DNA of 64,000 nt, from assembly GCF_000374045.1 (NCBI RefSeq), contig NZ_KB893316.1, positions 62,001-126,000 of the forward strand, read 5' to 3'. Both the position numbers and the translations under genes were made by a program. The DNA comes from Segetibacter koreensis DSM 18137 (GTDB lineage: Bacteria > Bacteroidota > Bacteroidia > Chitinophagales > Chitinophagaceae). The stretch's first letter is position 1. Every line of letters begins with the position of its first letter. Below the pieces are notes generated by a model. It did not search any database. It was given only the letters and a program-made list of their open reading frames with translations, and was not told where the DNA came from. Of the stretch, positions 27,701-34,874 are shown one piece after another.

Positions 27701-27844
27701 AACGACTGGAAAGAAAAAGAAAAAAATAACCTTTTAGCAAAATGGGCATGGGATGTTTATAACGGAGAAAACAAAACGTTACCAGATAATATTGATACCA
27801 ATGAAAACACAAGATTGTTACAACAGGTAGTTACTGTTCAATAA
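24755..27844 (+). CDS. Exported DUF5107 domain protein with TPR repeats
   Basis: A 1029-residue protein with a signal peptide (LTIALPLFLLTSLLSTAQQ). Residues 30-400 match DUF5107, a large beta-rich domain seen in carbohydrate-use loci, with MPEVGGKIWSAIEKSTGKSF and GMRGPWTSGGIEPNYG. Residues 455-970 are TPR-like helical repeats (LAMVLYRNMQYDSALSVVKKA). Its catalytic or binding role is not established; the fold of DUF5107 is thought to resemble galactose-mutarotase-like domains, which I cannot verify. Divergent from the cytochrome-dehydrogenase gene across a possible shared operator, it probably belongs to the same regulon as a sugar-handling component. Confidence 0.82.
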   Translation: MNKLTIALPLFLLTSLLSTAQQKATIKETTKVFKTYPFSDPDPIPQMGKIYPYFRFDGYTNTPVQKEWKVVEMENDYIKILIMPEVGGKIWSAIEKSTGKSFIYYNHTVKFRDVGMRGPWTSGGIEPNYGIIGHTPNCATPVDYTTIKKADGSVSCVIGVLDLLTRTSWRIDINLPKDKAYLTTTSFWYNSSALEQPYYTWMNTGLKASGNLEFIYPGTKYIGHAGEYSDWPINKQNGKNISFYENNDFGGPKSYHVFGKYTDFFGGYYHDDDFGMGRYSNHDDKPGKKIWIWGLSNEGMIWEKLLTDTDGQYVEVQSGRSFNQAAEQSTFTPFKHKGFLPKTTDVWTEYWFPVLKTKGFVAANNYGALNLKQENGFLKIYFSPLQKIDDALVIRDGDKIFYSKTLQLHTLQVFKDSVKINTIPTQLKATLGNNKLQYDAAPTANVISRPVQSPSDFDWNTAYGLYLQGREDIRQKYYVPAENKLRESLQKEPYYVPALTSLAMVLYRNMQYDSALSVVKKALSVDTYDEASNYYYGLINNKLGNLTDAKDGFDLAAMGAEYRSAAYVALANIYFKENELTKATEYANKSIAYNRYAIDAYQLLAIIHREQKNQNAAMKILDTIQRYDPLNHFAGFEKFLWKPTEENKKAFTGLIRSEMPTETFLELAIWYNNAGRRNDAAKLLKSSPSNAEVLYWQAFLENRPLNVSLIHPDMVFPFRPETADVLKGLLQKNDNWLIKYHLALIEWNYNNIESAKQLFEQIGNTPDYPPFYAARANFNMTNDSSIVLNDLQQARKMDKNQWRYGKNLVNYYLSHRNYNMALQVAEECKSQFKGNFILDMLYAKTLLQNKKYAEANNLLKTMRILPNEGATGGRQLYKETQLMLALQQMKIGDYAKALQYIDSARIWPENLGVGKPYSEDIDERLEDWLAYESYTKQGNATAAKEMLDKILSKPANGSSVNNLVSAWALQKTGKDKQAKKLLNDWKEKEKNNLLAKWAWDVYNGENKTLPDNIDTNENTRLLQQVVTVQ

Positions 27845-28113
27845 ATTCATCATGCTTATCTACCTAAAGTTATTGCTCCGACATCTAATCAGGGTGTTCG
27901 TATAGATTATAAGTAATTATTGCCCCATTCCTTTTATTAAAAAATAGCAGCGAGTTTTTAATAGGTATGATAACGAAAGTGGGTATTTGTTGCACGTATA
28001 GGAACAATAATTCTACAAAAAAAAAGAGTTACTTTTTTAAATAACCTGTCTTTGTGGTCTGCTAACTGGCATAGAATGTGAAAATATTTAATGTAAAAAT
28101 TAAATATCAAATT

Positions 28114-29016
28114 ATGAGCACATTTCAAAACAACAAAAGTGCAAACAGCGAAAATCCTGTAGAAAAATATCCTAAACCTCCTTTTCCTGACCAGAAACAG
28201 GAAGTGCCCGGATTAGAAAGTAAAATGCAACCTAAAGCAGATCATGGTGAAAAGTCGTATAAAGGGTCGGGAAAGTTAACAGGTAAAAAAGCAATAATAA
28301 CAGGCGGAGATTCGGGTATAGGACGCGCTGTGGCAATTGCATTTGCACGTGAAGGTGCGGATGTACTGATTTCGTATCTTAGCGAACATGAAGATGCAAA
28401 AGAAACAGCAAAATATGTTGAGGAAGCGGGAAGAAAAGCTGTTTTAGTGCCAGGTGATATAAGTGAAGAGGAGCAATGCAAACAAATAATAAACCGGGCT
28501 TTGGAAGAATTTGGTCAGATAGACATTTTAGTAAATAATGCTGCCTATCAAATGGCGCATGAATCACTTCAGGAAATAACCAGCGAGGAGTTGGATCACA
28601 CTTTCAAAACAAACATTTATGCAATGTTTTATTTGTGTAAAGCTGCAGAACCTCACCTAAAACCTGGCAGTACCGTTATTAATACAACGTCCGTTAATGC
28701 CTATAAGCCGTCGCCAAGTTTAGTTGCATACGCTGCTACTAAAGGAGCGATCCAAAACTTTACGGCAAGTCTGGGACAACTGTGGGCAGAAAAAGGTATC
28801 AGAGTAAATTGTGTTGCTCCAGGTCCTATATGGACGCCGCTTGTTGCTTCTACCATGCCTCCTGATCGGGTAAAAACTTTTGGCCAGGATGTTCCTTTAA
28901 AACGAGCAGGACAGCCTGCAGAACTTGCTCCCGTTTATGTATTGCTTGCTTCCAACGATTCTAGTTATATGACTTCTTCAACGGTGCAAGTTACGGGTGG
29001 AACACCGACTATATAA
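28114..29016 (+). CDS. SDR-family NAD(P)-dependent oxidoreductase (YghA/YhdG-like)
   Basis: A 300-residue short-chain dehydrogenase starting at ATG 28114 (MSTFQNNKSA); an in-frame GTG 36 bases upstream is less likely. The cofactor motif is TGGDSGIGR and the catalytic YxxxK is YAATKG. The 45-residue N-terminal extension containing PPFPDQKQEVPG and KADHGEKSYKGSGKL identifies the general-stress/glucose-ribitol-dehydrogenase-like subgroup that includes E. coli YghA. Cytoplasmic; reduces aldehydes or oxidises sugars depending on member. Monocistronic. Confidence 0.9.
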   Translation: MSTFQNNKSANSENPVEKYPKPPFPDQKQEVPGLESKMQPKADHGEKSYKGSGKLTGKKAIITGGDSGIGRAVAIAFAREGADVLISYLSEHEDAKETAKYVEEAGRKAVLVPGDISEEEQCKQIINRALEEFGQIDILVNNAAYQMAHESLQEITSEELDHTFKTNIYAMFYLCKAAEPHLKPGSTVINTTSVNAYKPSPSLVAYAATKGAIQNFTASLGQLWAEKGIRVNCVAPGPIWTPLVASTMPPDRVKTFGQDVPLKRAGQPAELAPVYVLLASNDSSYMTSSTVQVTGGTPTI

Positions 29017-29393
29017 TTACAAAAAATAAAAACACTTCATGCAATAATTTCTAGGTTTTATTGACCCGGCCGTTATTGCTAAAAAATATATGTAATTGAA
29101 AAGAAGGGTTAGAAACTCGAAACGAAGTTTGGTCAAAGTTGTAATGCAAAGTCGGTTGAAGAATCTGTTTATATCAAAAACAGGATGATCGGTAGAAATA
29201 AGTGAGTTAAGCGGAGAAGAAGTAGTAGTAAGTGTTACGCCATTGCAAGCTTTTCAGACATCTTTTAAAACTTTCCAGCTTTACATGCTTTAAAGAAAAA
29301 CTAGCTGGTGTTCCTTTTGATAAAGAGCTTTTTATGAAATGGAAGGTGTCTTTTGCGACACCCTCTATTTTATAAAAAAAGTGCTTGTTGATA
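29017..29393. other. Intergenic region with a hairpin
   Basis: 377 bases with no intact gene. A 6-bp stem GGTGTC/GACACC at 29345-29362 is followed by an AT-rich tract and may end transcription from either side. The frame around 29283-29374 gives peptide-like KEKLAGVPFDKELFMKWKV but has no start and is not recognised. Confidence 0.4.
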
Positions 29394-29546
29394 TTAAAGC
29401 AAATTCATTGCCTTTACAAAAAAAGTAAATACAAAAGGAAGTGTTACCCAGAAAAATTTGGGAGCAACAATACACATAAAAACCAGTGCAATCAAAGCAA
29501 TTAAAAAATATAACCAAAACCTTCCTGTAGACTTAGTTGTTTCCAT
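29394..29546 (-). CDS. Small two-helix membrane protein (50 residues)
   Basis: An ATG at 29546 opens a 50-codon frame ending in TAA at 29394. The product starts METTKSTGRFW and has two hydrophobic helices, LYFLIALIALVFMCIV and FFWVTLPFVFTFFV, separated by APK, followed by a short KAMNLL end. A good Bacteroidota -7 element (TAATTTTG on the minus strand, 29563-29570) lies 16 bases upstream, which supports a real gene. Function unknown; probably a small inner-membrane protein. Divergent from the glucanotransferase gene. Confidence 0.6.
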   Translation of the reverse strand: METTKSTGRFWLYFLIALIALVFMCIVAPKFFWVTLPFVFTFFVKAMNLL

Positions 29547-29562
29547 ACTTTTTTTGTTTCGG

Positions 29563-29570
29563 CAAAATTA
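29563..29570 (-). promoter_or_regulatory. -7 promoter element of the 50-residue membrane protein gene
   Basis: TAATTTTG fits TAnnTTTG exactly. A TTG lies 20 bases further upstream (29591-29593) as a weak -33 element. The predicted leader is under 20 bases, short as usual in this phylum. Confidence 0.5.
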
Positions 29571-29641
29571 GGAGATGAGATATTATAAACCAATATTTGT
29601 TTTTATGTATTTTCAACACACTTTGAAAGGTTTTCATTTAT

Positions 29642-29670
29642 TTTGCCGCATATAAAATTTTAATACTTTG
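29642..29670 (+). promoter_or_regulatory. Possible promoter of the 4-alpha-glucanotransferase gene
   Basis: TTTG at 29642-29645 and an imperfect -7 element ending in CTTTG at 29670 are about 18 bases apart. If real, the TTG at 29668 lies inside the -7 element and cannot be the start codon, pointing to ATG 29689. Confidence 0.3.
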
Positions 29671-29688
29671 AGTAACGATAAATCTTTG

Positions 29689-32600
29689 ATGGAAGAAAAT
29701 AATGATTTAGCATCTAATGATGCTTTGTCTGGCGATGCTGTTTCTAAAGGAAACAGTAAGAAAAATGAAGAAGGTGCATCAGGGAAAAAAACTGTAAAGA
29801 AAAAAACTACAAAAGTTACTGCAGAACCTGTTAAGGTGGAAAAGCCTGCTGCTTCTACAACTGCCGGGAAGAAACCTATAAAAAAAGCAGTACCTAAAAA
29901 GGCTGCTGAAGCAAGAACAGAAACGGTAGAACCAAAGCCGGCAAAAGTAAAAAAAGTCGCAGCTAAAAAAACTACAGGAAAAGAACAAACAGCAAGTGAG
30001 CAAAAGCCTGCAATAAAAAAACAAACACCTGCTGCAAAACTGCCAGTAACAGAGGAACAAACAGAGACCTTAACTAAAGATGTAGCAATAGTAAATCCTG
30101 TTGCAGAACATCAGGAAATATCAGGAGAACATTCCATTGCGGTACTGCCCTTACAAGAACCTGAGAAACAGGAGGAGGCTTTGCGAGCATTACATGAACA
30201 AGTTACCGAAACGGATAATACAAACGAAGAAGCTATAAGTTCAGGAAATGCTGTTATACCTGAAGCAGAATCTGGTACAGAAGAAAAATTTAGATTTATC
30301 GATAATGCGGGCTTAGGCGTACAAGATGAAGTTATACAACCAGCAGTATCAGCACATTTTGAAGAAGATTCGTTAACAGAAGAACAAGTTATGACCGCAG
30401 AAGCAGAAACAAGTCCTGTATTGCCGGATACATCTAGGTCACCTGTTTCTGCGTTACGCAGAATAAATTTTCATGTTAAGTATCATACTAAATTGGGTCA
30501 GTCAATATTTGTGACCGGCAATCATCCATTATTAGGAAATAATAATGCTGACGATGCGTTTGCACTCAGTTATTTAAATAATGAGTACTGGTCAGGCACA
30601 TTAGAAGTTCCTGCGGGTGAAAATATTACAAAAGATATTTCTTATAACTACATCGTAAAAAATGAAGATGGTACAACAACTATTGAATGGGGAGATGATA
30701 AAACCATTCAACCATTAACGTATAACGCGGAAGAAGTTTTTTTAATTGATTCCTGGAATTCTTCATCTTTTATCGAAAATACTTTTTATACAGAGCCATT
30801 TCAAGAGGTGCTTTTAAAAGAAAATTTTACTCAGGTTGAAAGTAAAATACCAGAAACTGTTACACATATATTCAAAGTAAAAGCTCCATTATTATCAAAA
30901 GGGCAAACTTTATTTATTACAGGATCTACACCCGAATTAGGCGAATGGAATACTGAAAGACCATTATTACTTTCAAGAAAAGCTGATGAAATTTGGTACA
31001 CAATTTCGCTTGACCTTACAAATTCTACTTTTCCTTTCAATTATAAATACGGAGTATTTGATATAAATACCAACAAGTTTGTACAATACGAAGATGGAAA
31101 AAACAGGTTGATAGAAAGTTCTACACCTGAAAAACTTACTGTTGTATCAGATGGGTTTGCAATTTTACCAAATACAGGTTTTAAAGGTGCGGGTGTAGCT
31201 ATCCCTGTCTTTAGCTTAAGAAGCGAAAATAGTTTTGGAGTAGGGGAGTTTGCAGATATAAAATTATTAGTTGACTGGGCAAAGCAAGTTGGCTTAAAGT
31301 TAATTCAGATTTTACCTGTAAATGACACAAGTGCAACTCATACAAATGCAGACAGTTATCCTTATGCAGCTATTTCAGCATTTGCGTTGCATCCTTTATA
31401 TCTTCATTTACCATCGGTAATTAATAATGACAGTTCTGTGTTATTCTCTTTACAGGAAAAACAAAAAGAGCTCAACAACAAACCCACTGTTGATTATGTT
31501 GATGTGATGGCGGCAAAATGGGCTTTCATCAAACAGGTTTTTCCGCAACAAAAACAGCAGGTTTTTGAAAGTGACGAGTTCTTGTCTTTTTTTAATGAAA
31601 ATTCTCACTGGCTTGTTCCGTATGCTGCTTTCAGTTATTTTAAAGAAAAATACAACACTTCAGATTTTAGTAAATGGCCTACTAACAGCTCATTTGATGC
31701 TGCAGAAATAAATGGATTAGGGGCTAATGTAAATGATGCTGCCGAAGAATTAAGTATATACTATTATATCCAGTTCCACTTGCATTTGCAATTAAGAGAA
31801 GCTACTACTTATGCTCACCAAAAGGGTATTATTGTAAAAGGTGATATACCCATCGGTATTTACAGGTACAGTTGCGATGCATGGGAGCAACCTGCTCTTT
31901 TTAATATGAATATGCAGGCCGGAGCGCCTCCTGATGACTTTGCAGTCAAGGGGCAAAATTGGGGTTTCCCAACCTACAACTGGCAACGCATGAGAGAAAA
32001 TGGTTTTGCGTGGTGGAAAAAGCGCTTTAAGCAAATGAGTTACTATTTCGATGCTTTCCGTATCGATCATATACTCGGCTTTTTCCGTATCTGGAGTATT
32101 CCAATGGATTCTGTCGAAGGTATCATGGGTTATTTTGTTCCTGCTGTGCCTGTTTATATACACGAGTTTGCTGAAAGAGGAATATCGTTTGACGCTGACA
32201 GGTTTACGAGACCTTATATTAATGACGCTGTTTTATCAGAGGTTTTTGGTATCGATAAAGAAGATATTATTTCTCAGTTTTTAGATTCTGCATCAAATAC
32301 AAACTACACTCTTAAGCCAGCGTTCAATACCCAGAGAAAAGTAGAAACCTATTTTTTATCGCAGGAAGAAACTGAGCAAAACAAAAAAATCAAATTGGGA
32401 TTATTTGATTTAATTAGTAATGTCATTTTATTCGAAGTTGAAGAATCTGAAGGGCAGGAATTTCATTTCCGAATAGATATGGCCTCAACTCCATCTTACA
32501 GGCATCTTGATGGTCATACTCAATACTTGCTGAAAGAGTTGTATGTAAATTATTATTACCGCCGCCAGGATGACTTCTGGAAAAAAGAAGCAATGCTAAA

Positions 32601-33156
32601 ATTACCGGCTTTGAAACATAGTACCAACATGCTTATTTGTGGTGAGGATTTAGGTATGGTACCAGAGTGTGTGCCTGGAGTTATGAAAGAACTGGCAATA
32701 TTGAGCCTGGAAATTCAGCGTATGCCTAAAGACCCTACACGTGAATTTTTCCATCCTAATGATGCACCTTATCTCAGTGTTGTTACTCCTTCAACACATG
32801 ACATGAGCACAATAAGAGGGTGGTGGGAAGAAGACCGTGCTGCAACACAAAGATTTTTTAATAATGAATTAGGGCAATGGGGCACTGCACCGTTTTTCTG
32901 TGAGCCTTGGATTAATAAAATTATTCTTCTGCAGCATTTGTATTCGCCGGCCATGTGGAGCATCTTTCAGTTACAGGATTTGCTGGGAATAAACGGATCA
33001 CTAAGAAGAGAAAACCCGAATGAAGAAAGAATAAACATTCCTGCAGACCCTAAACATTACTGGAATTATCGTATGCATCTGAGCCTTGAAAACTTAATAA
33101 ATGAAACTGAGTTTACTTCTGAACTTAGGGGTTACGTTCATCAATCCGGCCGATAA
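29689..33156 (+). CDS. malQ: 4-alpha-glucanotransferase (GH77) with two CBM20 and a long Lys/Ala/Pro-rich N-terminal tail
   Basis: A 1155-residue amylomaltase-type enzyme that transfers alpha-1,4-glucan segments between maltooligosaccharides or glycogen. Residues 1 to about 255 are low-complexity, rich in Lys, Ala, Pro, Glu and Thr (KKTVKKKTTKV, KKPIKKAVPKKAAEAR), like a histone H1 tail. Two CBM20 starch-binding domains follow at about 257-357 and 392-494. The GH77 domain runs from about 497 to the end with the nucleophile Asp in FRIDHILGF, the acid/base Glu in LICGEDLGM and the third Asp in STHDMSTIRGWW. The tandem CBM20 layout is usual in plant DPE2-like and Bacteroidota enzymes; the disordered tail is not. 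Start taken at ATG 29689; a TTG seven codons earlier is possible. No signal peptide. A hairpin terminator follows. Confidence 0.92.
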   Translation: MEENNDLASNDALSGDAVSKGNSKKNEEGASGKKTVKKKTTKVTAEPVKVEKPAASTTAGKKPIKKAVPKKAAEARTETVEPKPAKVKKVAAKKTTGKEQTASEQKPAIKKQTPAAKLPVTEEQTETLTKDVAIVNPVAEHQEISGEHSIAVLPLQEPEKQEEALRALHEQVTETDNTNEEAISSGNAVIPEAESGTEEKFRFIDNAGLGVQDEVIQPAVSAHFEEDSLTEEQVMTAEAETSPVLPDTSRSPVSALRRINFHVKYHTKLGQSIFVTGNHPLLGNNNADDAFALSYLNNEYWSGTLEVPAGENITKDISYNYIVKNEDGTTTIEWGDDKTIQPLTYNAEEVFLIDSWNSSSFIENTFYTEPFQEVLLKENFTQVESKIPETVTHIFKVKAPLLSKGQTLFITGSTPELGEWNTERPLLLSRKADEIWYTISLDLTNSTFPFNYKYGVFDINTNKFVQYEDGKNRLIESSTPEKLTVVSDGFAILPNTGFKGAGVAIPVFSLRSENSFGVGEFADIKLLVDWAKQVGLKLIQILPVNDTSATHTNADSYPYAAISAFALHPLYLHLPSVINNDSSVLFSLQEKQKELNNKPTVDYVDVMAAKWAFIKQVFPQQKQQVFESDEFLSFFNENSHWLVPYAAFSYFKEKYNTSDFSKWPTNSSFDAAEINGLGANVNDAAEELSIYYYIQFHLHLQLREATTYAHQKGIIVKGDIPIGIYRYSCDAWEQPALFNMNMQAGAPPDDFAVKGQNWGFPTYNWQRMRENGFAWWKKRFKQMSYYFDAFRIDHILGFFRIWSIPMDSVEGIMGYFVPAVPVYIHEFAERGISFDADRFTRPYINDAVLSEVFGIDKEDIISQFLDSASNTNYTLKPAFNTQRKVETYFLSQEETEQNKKIKLGLFDLISNVILFEVEESEGQEFHFRIDMASTPSYRHLDGHTQYLLKELYVNYYYRRQDDFWKKEAMLKLPALKHSTNMLICGEDLGMVPECVPGVMKELAILSLEIQRMPKDPTREFFHPNDAPYLSVVTPSTHDMSTIRGWWEEDRAATQRFFNNELGQWGTAPFFCEPWINKIILLQHLYSPAMWSIFQLQDLLGINGSLRRENPNEERINIPADPKHYWNYRMHLSLENLINETEFTSELRGYVHQSGR

Positions 33157-33177
33157 ATAGTAGTGTATAAAATTTTC

Positions 33178-33206
33178 AAAGCCATTGGGATAATCTCAAT
33201 GGCTTT
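33178..33206 (+). terminator. Terminator of the glucanotransferase gene
   Basis: AAAGCCATTG and CAATGGCTTT form a perfect 10-bp stem with a 9-base loop, 21 bases after the stop, followed by ACTTTAAATT. Confidence 0.75.
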
Positions 33207-33316
33207 ACTTTAAATTGACACTATTGACTGAGTTGATAAGGCTCCTCCGATAACATTATCTCTTGAAGGAAACCTCGCATTTTATTCGCTTATTAACCAT
33301 GAAAAAATGTAATCAA

Positions 33317-33775
33317 TTAGTGTTTATCTTTCCTTATATCCTGAAAATCCTTGTTGCGATCCTGTAAGTCCTTATCGAACTGACTATTGTATTTTTGCAT
33401 TGTTCGTTCATCTTTGTGGCTTTCAGCATCAACTCTGTTATAATCGTCTTTGTCTTTCTTCAACTTTGCATAGTCCCCTGCAAGAGCTGCTTTGTTTCCT
33501 GATTTTTGATCTTGTTTTATCTTAATCCAATCCTTATTAATTGCATGTACATCCCTTCCAATAGCCTTATTATCTTTATGAATATCAGCCCCTTCTTTGT
33601 CTATTTTTTCTTTATTAGCGTGAGTATCACCGTTGTCTTTTTTTAGGTCTTGATAATCTTTGTGCAACTCCTGGTTTGGTGCAATATCTACCTTTTTGGG
33701 TTCTTTTGTTTGGGCATTAACACCTGCTGCAACCGCAACTGCAATTACCAGCATCGAAACTTTAGTTTTCATCAT
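33317..33775 (-). CDS. Exported Lys/Asp-rich helical protein of unknown function
   Basis: A 152-residue protein with a clear signal peptide (VSMLVIAVAVAAGVNAQ). The mature part is extremely hydrophilic, with recurring LKKDNGD, IHKDNKAI and YAKLKKDKDDY units spaced like heptads, so it should be helical or disordered in the periplasm. Similar short Lys/Asp-rich exported proteins occur in soil Bacteroidota; no function is known to me. It could bind metals or act as a desiccation-type hydrophilin. Two adjacent Met codons make the exact start uncertain by one residue. Convergent with the glucanotransferase gene. Confidence 0.68.
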   Translation of the reverse strand: MMKTKVSMLVIAVAVAAGVNAQTKEPKKVDIAPNQELHKDYQDLKKDNGDTHANKEKIDKEGADIHKDNKAIGRDVHAINKDWIKIKQDQKSGNKAALAGDYAKLKKDKDDYNRVDAESHKDERTMQKYNSQFDKDLQDRNKDFQDIRKDKH

Positions 33776-34069
33776 TGTTTTTTTTTGAGTTTAAAAATTC
33801 TTGACAATTCTAACTGAGCAATTAGAATGCCTTAGCTTTATTTTTAGTTCAAATAGAGAATGAACAGCGGTGATTTAAATTAGATTTAACAACAGTTTTT
33901 ACCCTGTTTGTGAGAGTAGATGAAGGAGCAACAAATTGATTTTGTCAGGGCTTTCCTCTCATTTTTTCTTGCATGCCCCTAAAACTTGATTACGGCAGGT
34001 TTTATTGTTTTAAATTTCCCATTGAGAAGTCTTGTACTTCTACACAACGTCTTTATGATCCTCTGTGCG
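33776..34069. other. Intergenic region between divergent genes
   Basis: About 290 bases with no gene seen. It ends in the promoter of the RNA methyltransferase gene, described next. Confidence 0.5.
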
Positions 34070-34099
34070 TTTGAGTTTGTGTGGCATTATTTACCTTTG
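34070..34099 (+). promoter_or_regulatory. Promoter of the TrmH-family methyltransferase gene
   Basis: TTTG at 34070-34073 and TACCTTTG at 34092-34099, spaced 18 bases apart, match the Bacteroidota -33/-7 consensus. Transcription would begin at about 34102-34105, so the ATG at 34105 would have almost no leader; the next in-frame ATG at 34120 is an alternative start. Confidence 0.55.
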
Positions 34100-34104
34100 G
34101 CGTT

Positions 34105-34644
34105 ATGAGAAAACTGAGTATGGATGAATTGGGACGAAAGTCAATAGAAGAATTTAAAGAGGCAGAAAAAAATACCGTTATTGCTGTACTTGACAATATT
34201 CGAAGCATGCACAATGTCGGCAGCGTATTTCGCACGTCTGATGCATTTTTGATAGAAGCTATTTTTTTATGTGGTTACACTCCGCAACCTCCTCACCGTG
34301 ATATAAACAAAACAGCTCTTGGTGCAACTGAAACAGTTGACTGGATATTTTTTCCAACTGCTGCTGAAGCAGTTTACGAATTAAAAAGAAAAGGATATAG
34401 AGTATACGCAATAGAACAAACGGAAGGAAGTATTTCACTCGAAAAATTTGTATGGAACAAGAAAGAAAAAATTGCAGTTGTATTTGGAAACGAAGTGGAT
34501 GGGGTAAGTGATGAAGTGCTCAAACTGGTGGATGGAAGTATAGAAATACCCCAATCAGGAATGAAGCACTCATTAAATATTTCTGTAGCCGCTGGAATTG
34601 TATTGTGGGACATTGTTAGAACAACAATTAGTACAGATCTATAG
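34105..34644 (+). CDS. TrmH/SpoU-family RNA 2'-O-methyltransferase
   Basis: A 179-residue SPOUT-fold enzyme that methylates ribose in tRNA or rRNA using S-adenosylmethionine. The three SpoU motifs are visible: LDNIRSMHNVGSVFRTSDAF, VVFGNEVDGVSDEVL and the knot-forming IPQSGMKHSLNISVAAGIV. Family members in this phylum begin MRKLxMDEL, matching ATG 34105 rather than the GTG at 34081. Its last six bases overlap the end of a truncated cupin gene on the other strand. Exact RNA target unknown. Confidence 0.9.
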   Translation: MRKLSMDELGRKSIEEFKEAEKNTVIAVLDNIRSMHNVGSVFRTSDAFLIEAIFLCGYTPQPPHRDINKTALGATETVDWIFFPTAAEAVYELKRKGYRVYAIEQTEGSISLEKFVWNKKEKIAVVFGNEVDGVSDEVLKLVDGSIEIPQSGMKHSLNISVAAGIVLWDIVRTTISTDL

Positions 34645-34830
34645 TTGTTCGTTGTAATCTCCGTGTTGTAATAGATAATAAATAGCAGTGGAAAAAGTAC
34701 GGGGGCCATTGAAGCGTATTGGCGAAGCTCCTGAAGGAATACTTTCAGTTGCACGATAGTTTTCTTTGAAATAACCACCTTCAGGATGAGGTTGCAGGTT
34801 AAGATGAGTTATGTAAAACGAAGCGTCCAT
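34639..34830 (-). pseudogene. Truncated DUF985 cupin gene
   Basis: A 63-codon frame starting at ATG 34830 with the conserved beginning of DUF985 cupins: LNLQPHPEGGYFKENYR and GPRTFSTAIYYLLQHGDY. Family members are about 150-170 residues long and go on with a segment around SAFHRIKSDE, but this frame ends in NEQL and a stop that overlaps the methyltransferase gene. The 3' two thirds, with most of the barrel, are missing, so it is probably non-functional. Deletion next to the methyltransferase 3' end is the simplest explanation. It lies 44 bases after the arginase-family gene. Confidence 0.75.
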
Positions 34831-34874
34831 AAGTTTAAAAACTTTTTTTACTTTTTTTCTATGTTCATTTATCC

